Source: Phyllobacteriaceae bacterium
GTDB taxonomy: Bacteria > Pseudomonadota > Alphaproteobacteria > Rhizobiales > Rhizobiaceae
Length of the DNA: 64,000 nucleotides
Reading direction: 5' to 3'
NCBI GenBank assembly: GCA_016711085.1
Contig: JADJTR010000003.1
Location: 248,001 to 312,000, forward strand
Position numbers and translations under genes: made by a program
Notes under the pieces: generated by a model
Told to the model about the DNA's origin: nothing
What the model saw: the letters and a program-made list of their open reading frames with translations, nothing else
The model's database searches: none
Part shown: piece after piece, positions 17,450 through 25,840 of the stretch
Layout: the number at the start of each line of letters is the position of its first letter
Numbering within the stretch: position 1 is the first letter of the stretch

Positions 17450-19708
17450 TCAGGCGTTCTCTGTCACGGGTTTGGCAATTCCTGCCGCGGTGGGCGCGGC
17501 CGGCAGAACGAAGCGGATCATTGCGCCGCGACCGTCGTGGAAATCCGCGGGCGCATCATGCAATTCAAGCCGTCCGCCATGGTCCTCGACGATCTTCTTG
17601 ACGATGGCGAGGCCGAGGCCGGTGCCTTTTTCGCGAGTCGTGATGTAGGGTTCCAGCAAGCGGTTGCGCTGCTCGCGCGGCAGGCCTTTGCCATTGTCGG
17701 CAACCTCGACCACCAGATCTGCGCCGTCGGCGCGGGCCGATATCCGCACCGCCCCCTGCCCGCGATCGGCCGCATCGAGACCGTCGATCGCTTCGGTGGC
17801 GTTCTTGATGACATTGCCGAAGGCCTGGCTCAGCAGGCGCGCATCGAAGCGGCCGACAAGCGGGGCATCGCCGAAATCCCGGGTGAACGAAATATCGGGG
17901 CGGCCGACCTCGACAAGGAAAGAAGCCTCCTTCAGCGGGTCGCGCAGGTCGATGACTTCCAGCGCCGGCTTGGGCATGCGGGCGAACGAGGAGAATTCAT
18001 CGACCATGCGGCCAATGTCGCCGACCTGGCGGATGATCGTGTCGGTGCATTGGTCGAACACTTCCCGGTCTTCGACGATCACCTTGCCGTAGCGTCGGCG
18101 AATGCGCTCGGCGGCAAGCTGGATCGGCGTCAGCGGGTTCTTGATTTCATGGGCGATCCGCCGCGCCACGTCGGCCCAGGCGGTTGAGCGCTGGGCGACG
18201 ACAAGGTCGGTAATGTCGTCGACAGTGATGACATAGGCATGTTCGCCGGTCTGGTCGGCTTCCGATTCAAGCGTCACCTGGACGTTGAAAGATCGCTCGG
18301 CGCCATTGCGCCAGAAAGCGACCTGCTCGCGATGGACCGGGCGACCGGAGGATTTGGCCACTTCGAAGACCCTGCCGACATGCGGCAACAGCCCCGATGC
18401 GGGCGCCGAGCGCCGATTGGGTCAACGCTAGCATGGTTTCAGCGGAACGGTTGACGATCGTGACGATGCCGGCCTCGTCGACGCCGATGACGCCGGCCGT
18501 GACCCCGGACAGCACCGCTTCGGAAAAGCGCCGCCGGTCGTCAATCTGGTCCTTGACGGTGATCAGTTCGTTTCGCTGCGCCTTCAGCTGCATGATCATG
18601 CGGTTGAACGTGTCGCCGAGCAGGGCCACATCGCCGTCCGACTGGCGCACCGGCACGGCAACATCGAGATTGCCGGTGGAAACTTCGCCGGCGGCGCCGA
18701 TCAGCTGGCGGATCGGACGAACCAGGCGGTCGGCGACCGCGATGCCGGTCCAGATCGCCGACAGGACGACGACGAGGGTGAGGCCGAGATAGAGCAACGC
18801 GAAAGCGATCTGGGTCGTCGTCCGGTTGGCTTCGAGCCCCGGAATATTCCGTGGCGTTGGTGGTGACGATCTGTCGGGCCCTGGATAACCTGCGGGTCGA
18901 CCAGACGGAGCGTAAACAAGAACAGGTCGCGGGAAGCCTCGCGAACGTCCTTCAGCTTGACGATGGCGCCGATGATGTTCCTGGTGCGTGGTTCGATCAG
19001 CACGGGCAAGCCATCGGCCGCCTTGTCGACCGCCTCTTGCGGTGGCGGCGGCAGGTCGAATTCGGCGTCGGTACGCGCCTGCATGACCACGGCGCCGGAA
19101 GCATCGATGAGCGCTGCATGAGCCAGCGCCCTGCCCTTCGCCTGCTCGCTCATGAAATCGCGAAACCCGGATTTGTCGAGGCTGTAGATGGCGCGCGCGC
19201 TATCGAGATCAGTTGCCATCGACAAGGTCGTACCCTGCAGGTTGCGGGCGTTCTCCAGCACATAGGCTTCGGCGATCGACAGAGACGATTGAACAATGTC
19301 CTTGGTGCGAATCGAGAACCAGCGATCGAGCCCGATGTTGAGCGTCATCGCGGCGGTGATGGCGACGACGATCGCGGGTACGCCGGCCGCGACCGAAAAC
19401 AAGGTAACGATGCGGACATGCAGGCGTGCGGCGGCGCGACCGTGACGCCGCGCCGTCAAAATGCGGTGGACTTCGCGCGCGATCAGGCCGGCCAGCAGCA
19501 GGATGAAAGCGGCGTTGAAAATGATCAGCGTCAAGGTGACGGTTTCTGTGGGCTGGATCGGCGTCAGCCCGACCAGAATGACGAAAGATATGACGGCTGA
19601 CGCCAAGGCCAGCAAAACCGCGACCACGCCCGGCAATGCCAACAATTTGCGGCTTTCAGCCGAGGGGTCCGCCAGATTGGCAGTCGTGACCGCAGCATTC
19701 GCGCTCAT
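17450..19708 (-). CDS. ntrY: Nitrogen/redox sensor kinase NtrY, frame broken three times
   Basis: Membrane histidine kinase for NtrX. The N-terminal third has several membrane helices and a periplasmic sensor region; then come HAMP (RLVRPIRQLIGAAGEVSTGN), PAS (VIGVDEAGIVTIVNRSAE), the HisKA motif ARRIAHEIKNPLTPIQLAAE with the phospho-histidine, and HATPase motifs (NVIKNATEAI, VADNGKGLP, KGTGLGLAIV). Three one-base surpluses break the frame, each in a C run on the plus strand: 18879-18881, 18837-18840 and 18392-18395. Removing one base from each joins DPQVIQ, QIVTTNATEYSG, LEANRTTTQIAFALLYL and LLPHVGRVFEVAK into one protein of about 750 residues. This is probably sequence error. Confidence 0.9.
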
Positions 19709-19787
19709 GATGATTCCGTCATTGTCGTTGCAATCATGCAACGCTTTGTGGCGATTTTGCAACAAACCGCCCGAGGAAGGCGGGAAA

Positions 19788-21233
19788 TCAGCCGGGGCGA
19801 TAGCCGCGATAAACATTGACCCCGAGTTCGCGGATCTTCTTGCGCAATGTGTTGCGATTGAGGCCGAGCAAATCGGCGGCCTTGATCTGGTTGCCGCGCA
19901 GCGCCGTCATCGCCGCGACGATGAGCGGATATTCCACTTCCGCCAGGATGCGTTGATAGAGCCCCGGTGGCGGCAGACCGTCTCCGAAAGACGCGAAATA
20001 GCGTTGCAAATGGGCCTCCACCGCCTGCCCGATGGGCATGTCGGAGGGCGAAGCGGCAGCCGGAGCGCCGGGCGCGGCGTCCAATTCGTTGCGGATGATC
20101 TCGGCGGAAATCTCCTCTTGGGGATAGAGCGCGGCAAGCCGGCGCACGAGGTTTTCCAGCTCGCGCACATTGCCCGGCCAGGCATGGCGTTTCATCGCTT
20201 CGACGGCGCCGGGGGCAATGCGTTTTCCGGGCAATCCCTCTTTCTCGCCAAGCGCGAAAAAATGGCGCACGAGGTCGGGCACGTCCTCGGCCCTTTCGCG
20301 CAGCGGCGGCAGGCGGATGGGCACGACATTGAGGCGGTAGAACAGATCCTCGCGGAACAGGCCCTGATGGATCGCCTGGCGCAAATCCTTGTTGGTGGCG
20401 GCGACGATGCGCACATCGGTCTTGATCGGCGTGCGGCCGCCAACCGTGGTGTATTCGCCCTGCTGCAACACGCGCAGCAGGCGGGTCTGGGCGTCCATCG
20501 GCATGTCGCCGATTTCGTCCAGAAACAGTGTTCCTCCCTCGGCCTGTTCGAAACGGCCGGCCGAGCGGTTCTGCGCGCCGGTAAAGGCGCCCTTCTCGTG
20601 GCCGAACAGTTCCGATTCGATCAGGTCGCGCGGGATCGCTGCCATGTTGATGGCCACGAACGGACCATTGCGGCGTTTGCCATATTCGTGCAGCGCGCGC
20701 GCCACCAGTTCCTTGCCGGTGCCGGATTCGCCGGTGATCATCACCGTGAGGTCGGTCTGCATCATGCGCGCCAGCATCCGGTAGATGTCCTGCATGGCCG
20801 GCGAGCGGCCGACGAGCGGCATGGCTTCGCCCGCCTCGGACTTTTCGGGGCGGAGGGGCGCGATTTTCGGCGCATCGAGGGCGCGGGCGACAACTTTCAA
20901 CAGTTCGGAAAGATCGAATGGCTTCGGCAGATATTCGTAGGCGCCTTTTTCCGATGCGCGGATGGCGGTCATGAAGGTGTTTTGCGCGCTCATGACGATG
21001 ACCGGAAGATCCGGCCGCGCCTTCTTGATGCGCGGCAGCATGTCGAAAGCGTTTTCGTCGGGCATGACGACGTCGGTGATGACGATATCGCCATCGCCGG
21101 CCGAAACCCAACGCCACAATGTTGCGGCGTTCGACGTGACGCGAACCTCGTGACCGGCCCTAGAAAGGGCCTGGCTCAGCACTGTGCGGATCGCCGCGTC
21201 GTCGTCGGCGACAAGAATGTTGCCCTTGGTCAT
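19788..21233 (-). CDS. ntrC: Nitrogen assimilation response regulator NtrC
   Basis: NtrC, phosphorylated by NtrB, activates sigma-54 promoters of nitrogen assimilation genes. The 481-residue protein starts at ATG 21233 (overlapping the ntrB stop by four bases) with a receiver domain (VADDD, phospho-acceptor in VITDVVMPD), then the AAA+ domain with Walker A GESGTGKE, an intact GAFTGA loop, Walker B TLFLDEIGDMP, and a Fis-type helix-turn-helix (IKAADLLGLNRNTLRKKIRE). Unlike the neighbouring NtrX, it retains the sigma-54 contact loop. The frame is intact. Confidence 0.96.
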   Translation of the reverse strand: MTKGNILVADDDAAIRTVLSQALSRAGHEVRVTSNAATLWRWVSAGDGDIVITDVVMPDENAFDMLPRIKKARPDLPVIVMSAQNTFMTAIRASEKGAYEYLPKPFDLSELLKVVARALDAPKIAPLRPEKSEAGEAMPLVGRSPAMQDIYRMLARMMQTDLTVMITGESGTGKELVARALHEYGKRRNGPFVAINMAAIPRDLIESELFGHEKGAFTGAQNRSAGRFEQAEGGTLFLDEIGDMPMDAQTRLLRVLQQGEYTTVGGRTPIKTDVRIVAATNKDLRQAIHQGLFREDLFYRLNVVPIRLPPLRERAEDVPDLVRHFFALGEKEGLPGKRIAPGAVEAMKRHAWPGNVRELENLVRRLAALYPQEEISAEIIRNELDAAPGAPAAASPSDMPIGQAVEAHLQRYFASFGDGLPPPGLYQRILAEVEYPLIVAAMTALRGNQIKAADLLGLNRNTLRKKIRELGVNVYRGYRPG

Positions 21234-22369
21234 GATGGGAATTCTCCCTGGTCGGTGCGACCGGCTGTGCCCTTCCAGGCCGGCATCAGAATGCGGAATG
21301 TCGTGCCGCGCGGCGAGGAATCGCACTCGATGACGCCGCCATGCTCGCCGACGATCTTGGCGACGAGGGCGAGTCCGAGACCGGAACCATTCGGCTTGGT
21401 GGTGATGAAGGGGTCGAAAAGGATCGGCAGGATGTCGGCGGGGACGCCTGAGCCATTGTCGTGGACGCAGAATTCGAGCGGCAGCGAGACGCGATCCTGG
21501 CTACCGGGCACGGAAAGGCGAATGCCGGGCCGGAAAGCGGTGGTCAACCGAAGCTCGCCGCCGGCCATATCGCCGATGGCTTCGGCGGCGTTTTTGACCA
21601 GATTGAGGAAGACCTGGACCAGTTGGTCGCGGTTGCCATGGACCGGCGGCAATGACGGATCATAGTCCTCGACGATTTTGATGCGGCTGGCAAAACCGTT
21701 GCGGGCGATCGCCTTCACATGGTCGAGCACGACATGGATGTTGACGGGCTGGCGTTCCAGCGGACGGTCGTCGGCGAAGACCTCCATGCGGTCGACCAGG
21801 GCGACGATGCGGTCGGTCTCGTCGGTGATCAGCCGCGTCAGCGCCCGGTCCTCGTCGGTGACAGCCATTTCGAGCAATTGCGCCGCACCGCGAATTCCGG
21901 ACAACGGGTTCTTGATTTCATGGGCCAGCATCGAGGCAAGGCCGGTGACCGACCGCGCCGCGCCGCGATGGGTCATTTGCCGGTCGATCTTGTCGGCCAT
22001 GGAGCGTTCCTGCAGCATGACGACCACGCCGCCGGTCCTGTCGGGCGAAGGCGCGCAATAGATATCGACAATCTTTTCCTGGCCGAGACGTGGCGAGGAA
22101 ATATCGACGCGGTATTCGTTGACCGGAGCGCGACCCTCGCGAACCTGATCGATCAGCGCCAACAACGGCGAGCCGAAGGGGACGAGGGCGGCCAGGCGGT
22201 TGCGCGAAAGTATCGGCGCCGAAGCGCCAAAGAAGGCTTCCGCATCCGCATTGGCGTAAGCGACATGGCCATCGGCGGAAACCATGATGACGGGATGGCG
22301 TATGGTGTTGAGCACCATCTGGGCGAGATCGGGCTTGCGTTCGGCGGGTTCCACAGGATTTGGATTCAT
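21230..22369 (-). CDS. ntrB: Nitrogen sensor kinase NtrB
   Basis: Cytosolic histidine kinase/phosphatase that controls NtrC in response to PII. The 379-residue protein has an N-terminal PAS domain (about 15-120; HPVIMVSADGHVAYANADAE), the HisKA motif LAHEIKNPLSGIRGAAQLLE with the phospho-histidine near residue 150, and the HATPase N, G1 and G2 boxes (NLVKNAAEAI, DNGSGVP, NGSGLGLALV). No membrane helix is present. It is coupled to ntrC through ATGA. In many relatives dusB lies directly upstream in the same direction; here a brnT/brnA remnant separates the two. Confidence 0.95.
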   Translation of the reverse strand: MNPNPVEPAERKPDLAQMVLNTIRHPVIMVSADGHVAYANADAEAFFGASAPILSRNRLAALVPFGSPLLALIDQVREGRAPVNEYRVDISSPRLGQEKIVDIYCAPSPDRTGGVVVMLQERSMADKIDRQMTHRGAARSVTGLASMLAHEIKNPLSGIRGAAQLLEMAVTDEDRALTRLITDETDRIVALVDRMEVFADDRPLERQPVNIHVVLDHVKAIARNGFASRIKIVEDYDPSLPPVHGNRDQLVQVFLNLVKNAAEAIGDMAGGELRLTTAFRPGIRLSVPGSQDRVSLPLEFCVHDNGSGVPADILPILFDPFITTKPNGSGLGLALVAKIVGEHGGVIECDSSPRGTTFRILMPAWKGTAGRTDQGEFPS

Positions 22370-22466
22370 GGCGGGTTCCTGACACCCGCCTGTTTAACGA
22401 CGAGTTGCAATTGGGTGGCTGAGGTCATGGCCGGACAAGCCGCAATCAGGCAACCGATACATTTTA

Positions 22467-22511
22467 TTGTAGTAACGAAAAAGGTGGACCGAATCTCTTT
22501 TTTGTAGTAAC
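22467..22511. repeat. Two copies of TTGTAGTAAC upstream of the BrnT remnant
   Basis: The 10-mer TTGTAGTAAC occurs at 22467-22476 and 22502-22511, each after a T/A-rich run, 35 bases start to start. The pair lies just upstream of the brnT remnant in an AT-rich patch and could be an operator, since BrnA proteins repress their own operon, or just a chance repeat. Confidence 0.35.
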
Positions 22512-22518
22512 AGAATTC

Positions 22519-22789
22519 GTCAGAATCGAATTCGACCCAACCAAACGTCAAGCCAGTCTGGACGCTTGCGGCCTTGACATGGCGGACGCGTCCAAGGTTT
22601 TCGCCGCACCGCACCACACAATTTAAGACACTCGGCGGGATTCGGGAGGTCCGGCACATCACCGTTGGCCACTTGGCCGACCGGATGGTGGTTTTGGTCT
22701 GGACCTCGCGCGACGTTGCTCGACGCATCATTTCGACAAGGAAAGCCAATGACAGGGAACAATCTCTCTACGCAACCCGCCTTCGTTGA
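22519..22789 (+). pseudogene. brnT: BrnT-family toxin remnant
   Basis: BrnT toxins are small RelE-like ribonucleases. From about 22519 the sequence reads RIEFDPTKRQASLDACGLDM then ADASKVFAAPHHTI, a recognisable BrnT N-terminus, but it has no start codon (GTC where ATG is expected) and a TAA at 22624-22626. After DTRRDS the frame shifts by one base near 22640 to REVRHITVGHLADRMVVLVW and the conserved RRIISTRKANDRE end. The last 41 bases overlap the intact brnA. Three lesions in 270 bases suggest a true pseudogene more than sequencing error, although this record does have other indels. Confidence 0.75.
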
Positions 22790-22997
22790 TCCCGACGATG
22801 CGCCGGATCTTTCGCCTTCGCCTTGGCGCGAGAAACTTGCCGCCGCGCCGGTTCGGCGGGGACGGCCGCGGGTCGCGCAAACCAAGGTATCCACGACCCT
22901 GCGCCTCGACGCCGACATCCTGGCCCATTTCCGGGCCGGCGGCGACGGCTGGCAAAGCCGTATTAACGCGACCTTACGGGCAGCGATTGGCAAATAG
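22749..22997 (+). CDS. brnA: BrnA-family antitoxin
   Basis: An 82-residue protein from ATG 22749. Its C-terminal half, TKVSTTLRLDADILAHFRAG then GDGWQSRINATLRAAI, is the BrnA ribbon-helix-helix-type pattern that binds DNA and neutralises BrnT. The N-terminal half is disordered and proline-rich, as usual. It overlaps the end of the broken brnT as in normal brnTA operons. With no functional toxin in the pair it is an orphan antitoxin here. It converges on dusB with seven bases between the stops. Confidence 0.88.
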   Translation: MTGNNLSTQPAFVDPDDAPDLSPSPWREKLAAAPVRRGRPRVAQTKVSTTLRLDADILAHFRAGGDGWQSRINATLRAAIGK

Positions 22998-23004
22998 GAA
23001 TGTA

Positions 23005-24006
23005 TCACCCGGCCTCCTTCGCCAATCCGACGACCTCCGCGCCGAATATCCTGCCGATCAAGCGCAGCGCTCCGGCTGGGTCGGTGGTCGTCAGCAGCAT
23101 CTGGCGCAAATCTTCCGGCGTCTCCGGCGCGAAACGGTCGAGGTACCAGCCGAGATGCTTGCGGGCGTGGCGCAGGCCGCGCTCGCGGCCATAGTGGAAG
23201 AGCATCGCTTCGTAATGATCCCTGACAAAAGCCGGCAGGTCCGTCGGTCCTTCGCCATTGCCGGAGATTGTTCCGGCCAGCCACGGCCGGCCGTAATGGG
23301 CCCGCCCGATCATCACAGCGTCCGCCCCGCTTGCGGCGAGAACGGCATTCGTGTCGGCGTGCGACTGCACGTCGCCATTGGCGACGACGGGAATGGAAAC
23401 GGCGCGTTTCACCGCCGCGATGGCGGCCCAATCGGCCTGGCCGGTATAAAACTGGTCGCGGGTCCGCCCGTGAACGGTCACCATCGCGACGCCGGCAGCC
23501 TCGGCGCGGCGGGCAAGTTCGGCGGCGTTGAGGCTGGTTTCGTCCCAGCCAAGCCGCATCTTGACCGTGACGGGCGCGTCGACCGCGCCGATCACGGCCT
23601 CGACCAAACGTAGCGCGTGATCCGGGTCGCGCATCAAGGCCGATCCGCACAAGCCGCCGGTGACCTTTTTGGCCGGGCAACCCATGTTGATGTCGATGAT
23701 ATCCGCCCCCTCGCCTGCGGCCATGCGCGCGGCTTCGGCCATGGCGTCGGCGTCGCGGCCGGCGAGTTGGACGACATGGGCGACGCCGTCGATGCGTTCG
23801 AGGCGTCTGGCGGATTCGGCGCGTGATCGCGACAGTTCGCCGCTGGCGATCATTTCGGAGACGACCATGCCGGCGCCAGCGGCGGCGGCGCGGGCGCGAA
23901 ACGGCGCATCGGTGACGCCGGACATCGGCGCAAGGAAGACCCGGTTCGGCAAGGTTACCGGACCGATCGTCAATGGAGCGTCAAGGGACGGGCGCTGCGA
24001 TTGCAT
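23005..24006 (-). CDS. dusB: tRNA-dihydrouridine synthase DusB
   Basis: FMN-dependent TIM-barrel enzyme that reduces uridines in the tRNA D-loop. The 333-residue protein has the start LTIGPVTLPNRVFLAPMSGV, the signature INMGCPAKKVTGGLCGSALM with the catalytic Cys, VKMRLGWDE, the VTVHGRTRDQFYTG motif and the FMN-binding GNGDV-like ANGDVQS and GADAVMIGRA segments. It is divergent from ispDF, with a 134-base gap that should hold both promoters. Confidence 0.96.
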   Translation of the reverse strand: MQSQRPSLDAPLTIGPVTLPNRVFLAPMSGVTDAPFRARAAAAGAGMVVSEMIASGELSRSRAESARRLERIDGVAHVVQLAGRDADAMAEAARMAAGEGADIIDINMGCPAKKVTGGLCGSALMRDPDHALRLVEAVIGAVDAPVTVKMRLGWDETSLNAAELARRAEAAGVAMVTVHGRTRDQFYTGQADWAAIAAVKRAVSIPVVANGDVQSHADTNAVLAASGADAVMIGRAHYGRPWLAGTISGNGEGPTDLPAFVRDHYEAMLFHYGRERGLRHARKHLGWYLDRFAPETPEDLRQMLLTTTDPAGALRLIGRIFGAEVVGLAKEAG

Positions 24007-24140
24007 AAAATGCGGTCACTCCACAATGATGCCTGTTTTCTAGCCATCTCCCTCGTCCAACGCAATTGGAGAAGCATCGATTTTTCGGTGCTTGGCGTCG
24101 CAGCCGCGCACCGTTAGGACAGGCAACGGGAGGATTGCCA

Positions 24141-25334
24141 GTGAGCGTTCAAAGCATCGGGATCGTCATCGTCGCCGCCGGACGCGGTGAACGCGCCGGC
24201 CAATCGGCAGAAGGGCCGAAGCAGTATCGGCGCATCGGCGGCAAGGCGGTCATCGCGCGCACGCTCGAGCGCTTTTTAGGCTGGCCGGACTGCGGTCCGG
24301 TCGCTGTGGCCCTTCACCGCGACGACCACGGCCTGTTTGACGCCGCCGTGCCGTTGCGCGATCCGCGCCTGATCGTGGTCGAGGGCGGGCCGACGCGCCA
24401 GGCATCGACGCTTGTCGCGCTGCGGGCCTTGGCGGACAAGGGCATCAGCCATGTTATGGTGCATGACGCCGTCAGACCCTTCATCGACAATGGCTTGCTC
24501 GATCGCATCGCCCATGCGCTTGACGCCGCCGATGGCGTGTTGCCGGCATTGCCGGTCGCCGACACGCTGAAGAAGGTCGAGCATGGCCGGGTGGCGACCA
24601 CCGTCGACCGTTCGCGGCTCTATGCCGCGCAGACGCCGCAGGCCTTTCCATTTCCGTCGATCCTCGACGCCCATGAGCGGGCGCACCAAGCGGGACGCGC
24701 CGATTTCACCGACGACGCGGCGATTGCCGAGTGGGTCGGAATCAATGTGCGCCTCGTCGAGGGTTCGCCCGACAATGTCAAACTGACGCTGGCCCGCGAC
24801 ATCGCGGCTGCCGACGAAAGGCTTTCCGCCATGCCCTTCCCCGATATCCGCACCGGCAACGGCTATGACGTCCATGCCTTCGAAGCGGGCGACCACGTGA
24901 CGCTGTGCGGGGTCGACATTGCGTTCGGACAGAAGCTCTCCGGCCATTCCGACGCCGATGTGGCGTTGCACGCACTGACCGACGCGCTGCTGTCGACCTG
25001 CGGCGAAGGCGACATCGGCGTGCATTTCCCGCCGTCCGATCCGAAGTGGAAGGGTGCGGCGTCGCATATATTTCTTGCCCATGCCGCCGGCCTGGTGCGG
25101 GCAAAGGGCGGGCGCATCGCGCACGCCGACGTGACTCTCATCGCCGAAGCCCCCAAAATCGGACCGCATCGGGCCGCGATGACAGCCCGGATTGGTGAAA
25201 TTCTCGGGATTTCGGCCGATAGGGTCTCCGTCAAAGCCACCACCAACGAGAAACTCGGCTTTGTCGGCAGGGGGGAAGGCATCGCGGCCATCGCCACGGC
25301 GACGGTCGCCTATCCGGGGAGTGTTCCGGCATGA
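24141..25334 (+). CDS. ispDF: Bifunctional IspD/IspF of the MEP isoprenoid pathway
   Basis: A 397-residue fusion typical of alphaproteobacteria. The N-terminal part (1-230) is IspD, MEP cytidylyltransferase, with VIVAAGRGERAG, a lysine in GPKQYR, HDAVRPF and a TQTPQAF-like AAQTPQAFPF. The C-terminal part (about 238-397) is IspF, MECDP synthase, with GNGYDVHAF supplying the zinc Asp and His and GHSDADVALHALTDALL. Start GTG 24141 is preceded by GGGAGG. The stop overlaps the next gene by four bases. Confidence 0.96.
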   Translation: MSVQSIGIVIVAAGRGERAGQSAEGPKQYRRIGGKAVIARTLERFLGWPDCGPVAVALHRDDHGLFDAAVPLRDPRLIVVEGGPTRQASTLVALRALADKGISHVMVHDAVRPFIDNGLLDRIAHALDAADGVLPALPVADTLKKVEHGRVATTVDRSRLYAAQTPQAFPFPSILDAHERAHQAGRADFTDDAAIAEWVGINVRLVEGSPDNVKLTLARDIAAADERLSAMPFPDIRTGNGYDVHAFEAGDHVTLCGVDIAFGQKLSGHSDADVALHALTDALLSTCGEGDIGVHFPPSDPKWKGAASHIFLAHAAGLVRAKGGRIAHADVTLIAEAPKIGPHRAAMTARIGEILGISADRVSVKATTNEKLGFVGRGEGIAAIATATVAYPGSVPA

Positions 25335-25837
25335 GCGTATTGTTGGCGACCGCCGTGCTCGAAGCGGCGAAGGAAAAAGGCGTGACCATCGCGCTGGCCG
25401 AATCCTGCACCGGCGGTCTGGTCGCCGCCGAGCTGACGGCAATTCCTGGTTCCTCCACGGTGGTCGAGCGCGGTTTCGTTACTTATTCCAACACGGCCAA
25501 ACAGGAGATGCTGGGCGTCGCGGCTGCTTCGCTTGACGCTCATGGCGCGGTCAGCGCCGAGGTCGCGCGCGAGATGGCGGAAGGCGCGCTCGCTCATTCG
25601 CGCGCCAACCTTGCCATCGCGGTCACCGGCATCGCCGGACCGGACGGCGGCACGGCTGACAAACCGGTCGGGCTGGTGTGGTTCGCCATTGCCATGACGG
25701 GTCACGCCACGCACGCCAAGCATCGCACGTTCAAAGGGTTTTCCCGCGTCATTGTGCGCAAGGCGGCAACCGAGACGGCGCTGCGCCTGCTGCTTGCCTC
25801 GCTTGGCAAAGGTCATCTGGACGATTCGGCGATGTGA
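25331..25837 (+). CDS. pncC: CinA-family nicotinamide-nucleotide amidohydrolase (PncC)
   Basis: The 168-residue protein matches the stand-alone C-terminal CinA domain. LAESCTGGLVAAELT carries the catalytic Ser and the GG motif, followed by SNTAKQEMLGV, VTGIAGPDGGTADKPVGLVW and a helical end. The family deamidates NMN and recycles NAD breakdown products. It is coupled to ispDF by ATGA overlap, a common pairing in Rhizobiales, and converges on the next gene with three bases between stops. Confidence 0.93.
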   Translation: MSVLLATAVLEAAKEKGVTIALAESCTGGLVAAELTAIPGSSTVVERGFVTYSNTAKQEMLGVAAASLDAHGAVSAEVAREMAEGALAHSRANLAIAVTGIAGPDGGTADKPVGLVWFAIAMTGHATHAKHRTFKGFSRVIVRKAATETALRLLLASLGKGHLDDSAM

Positions 25838-25840
25838 GTT

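Noticed and set aside
19461..21665. A 734-codon rightward frame opposite ntrY/ntrC
   Set aside because: Antisense shadow of ntrC and ntrB with no domain; the minus-strand frames carry all known motifs.
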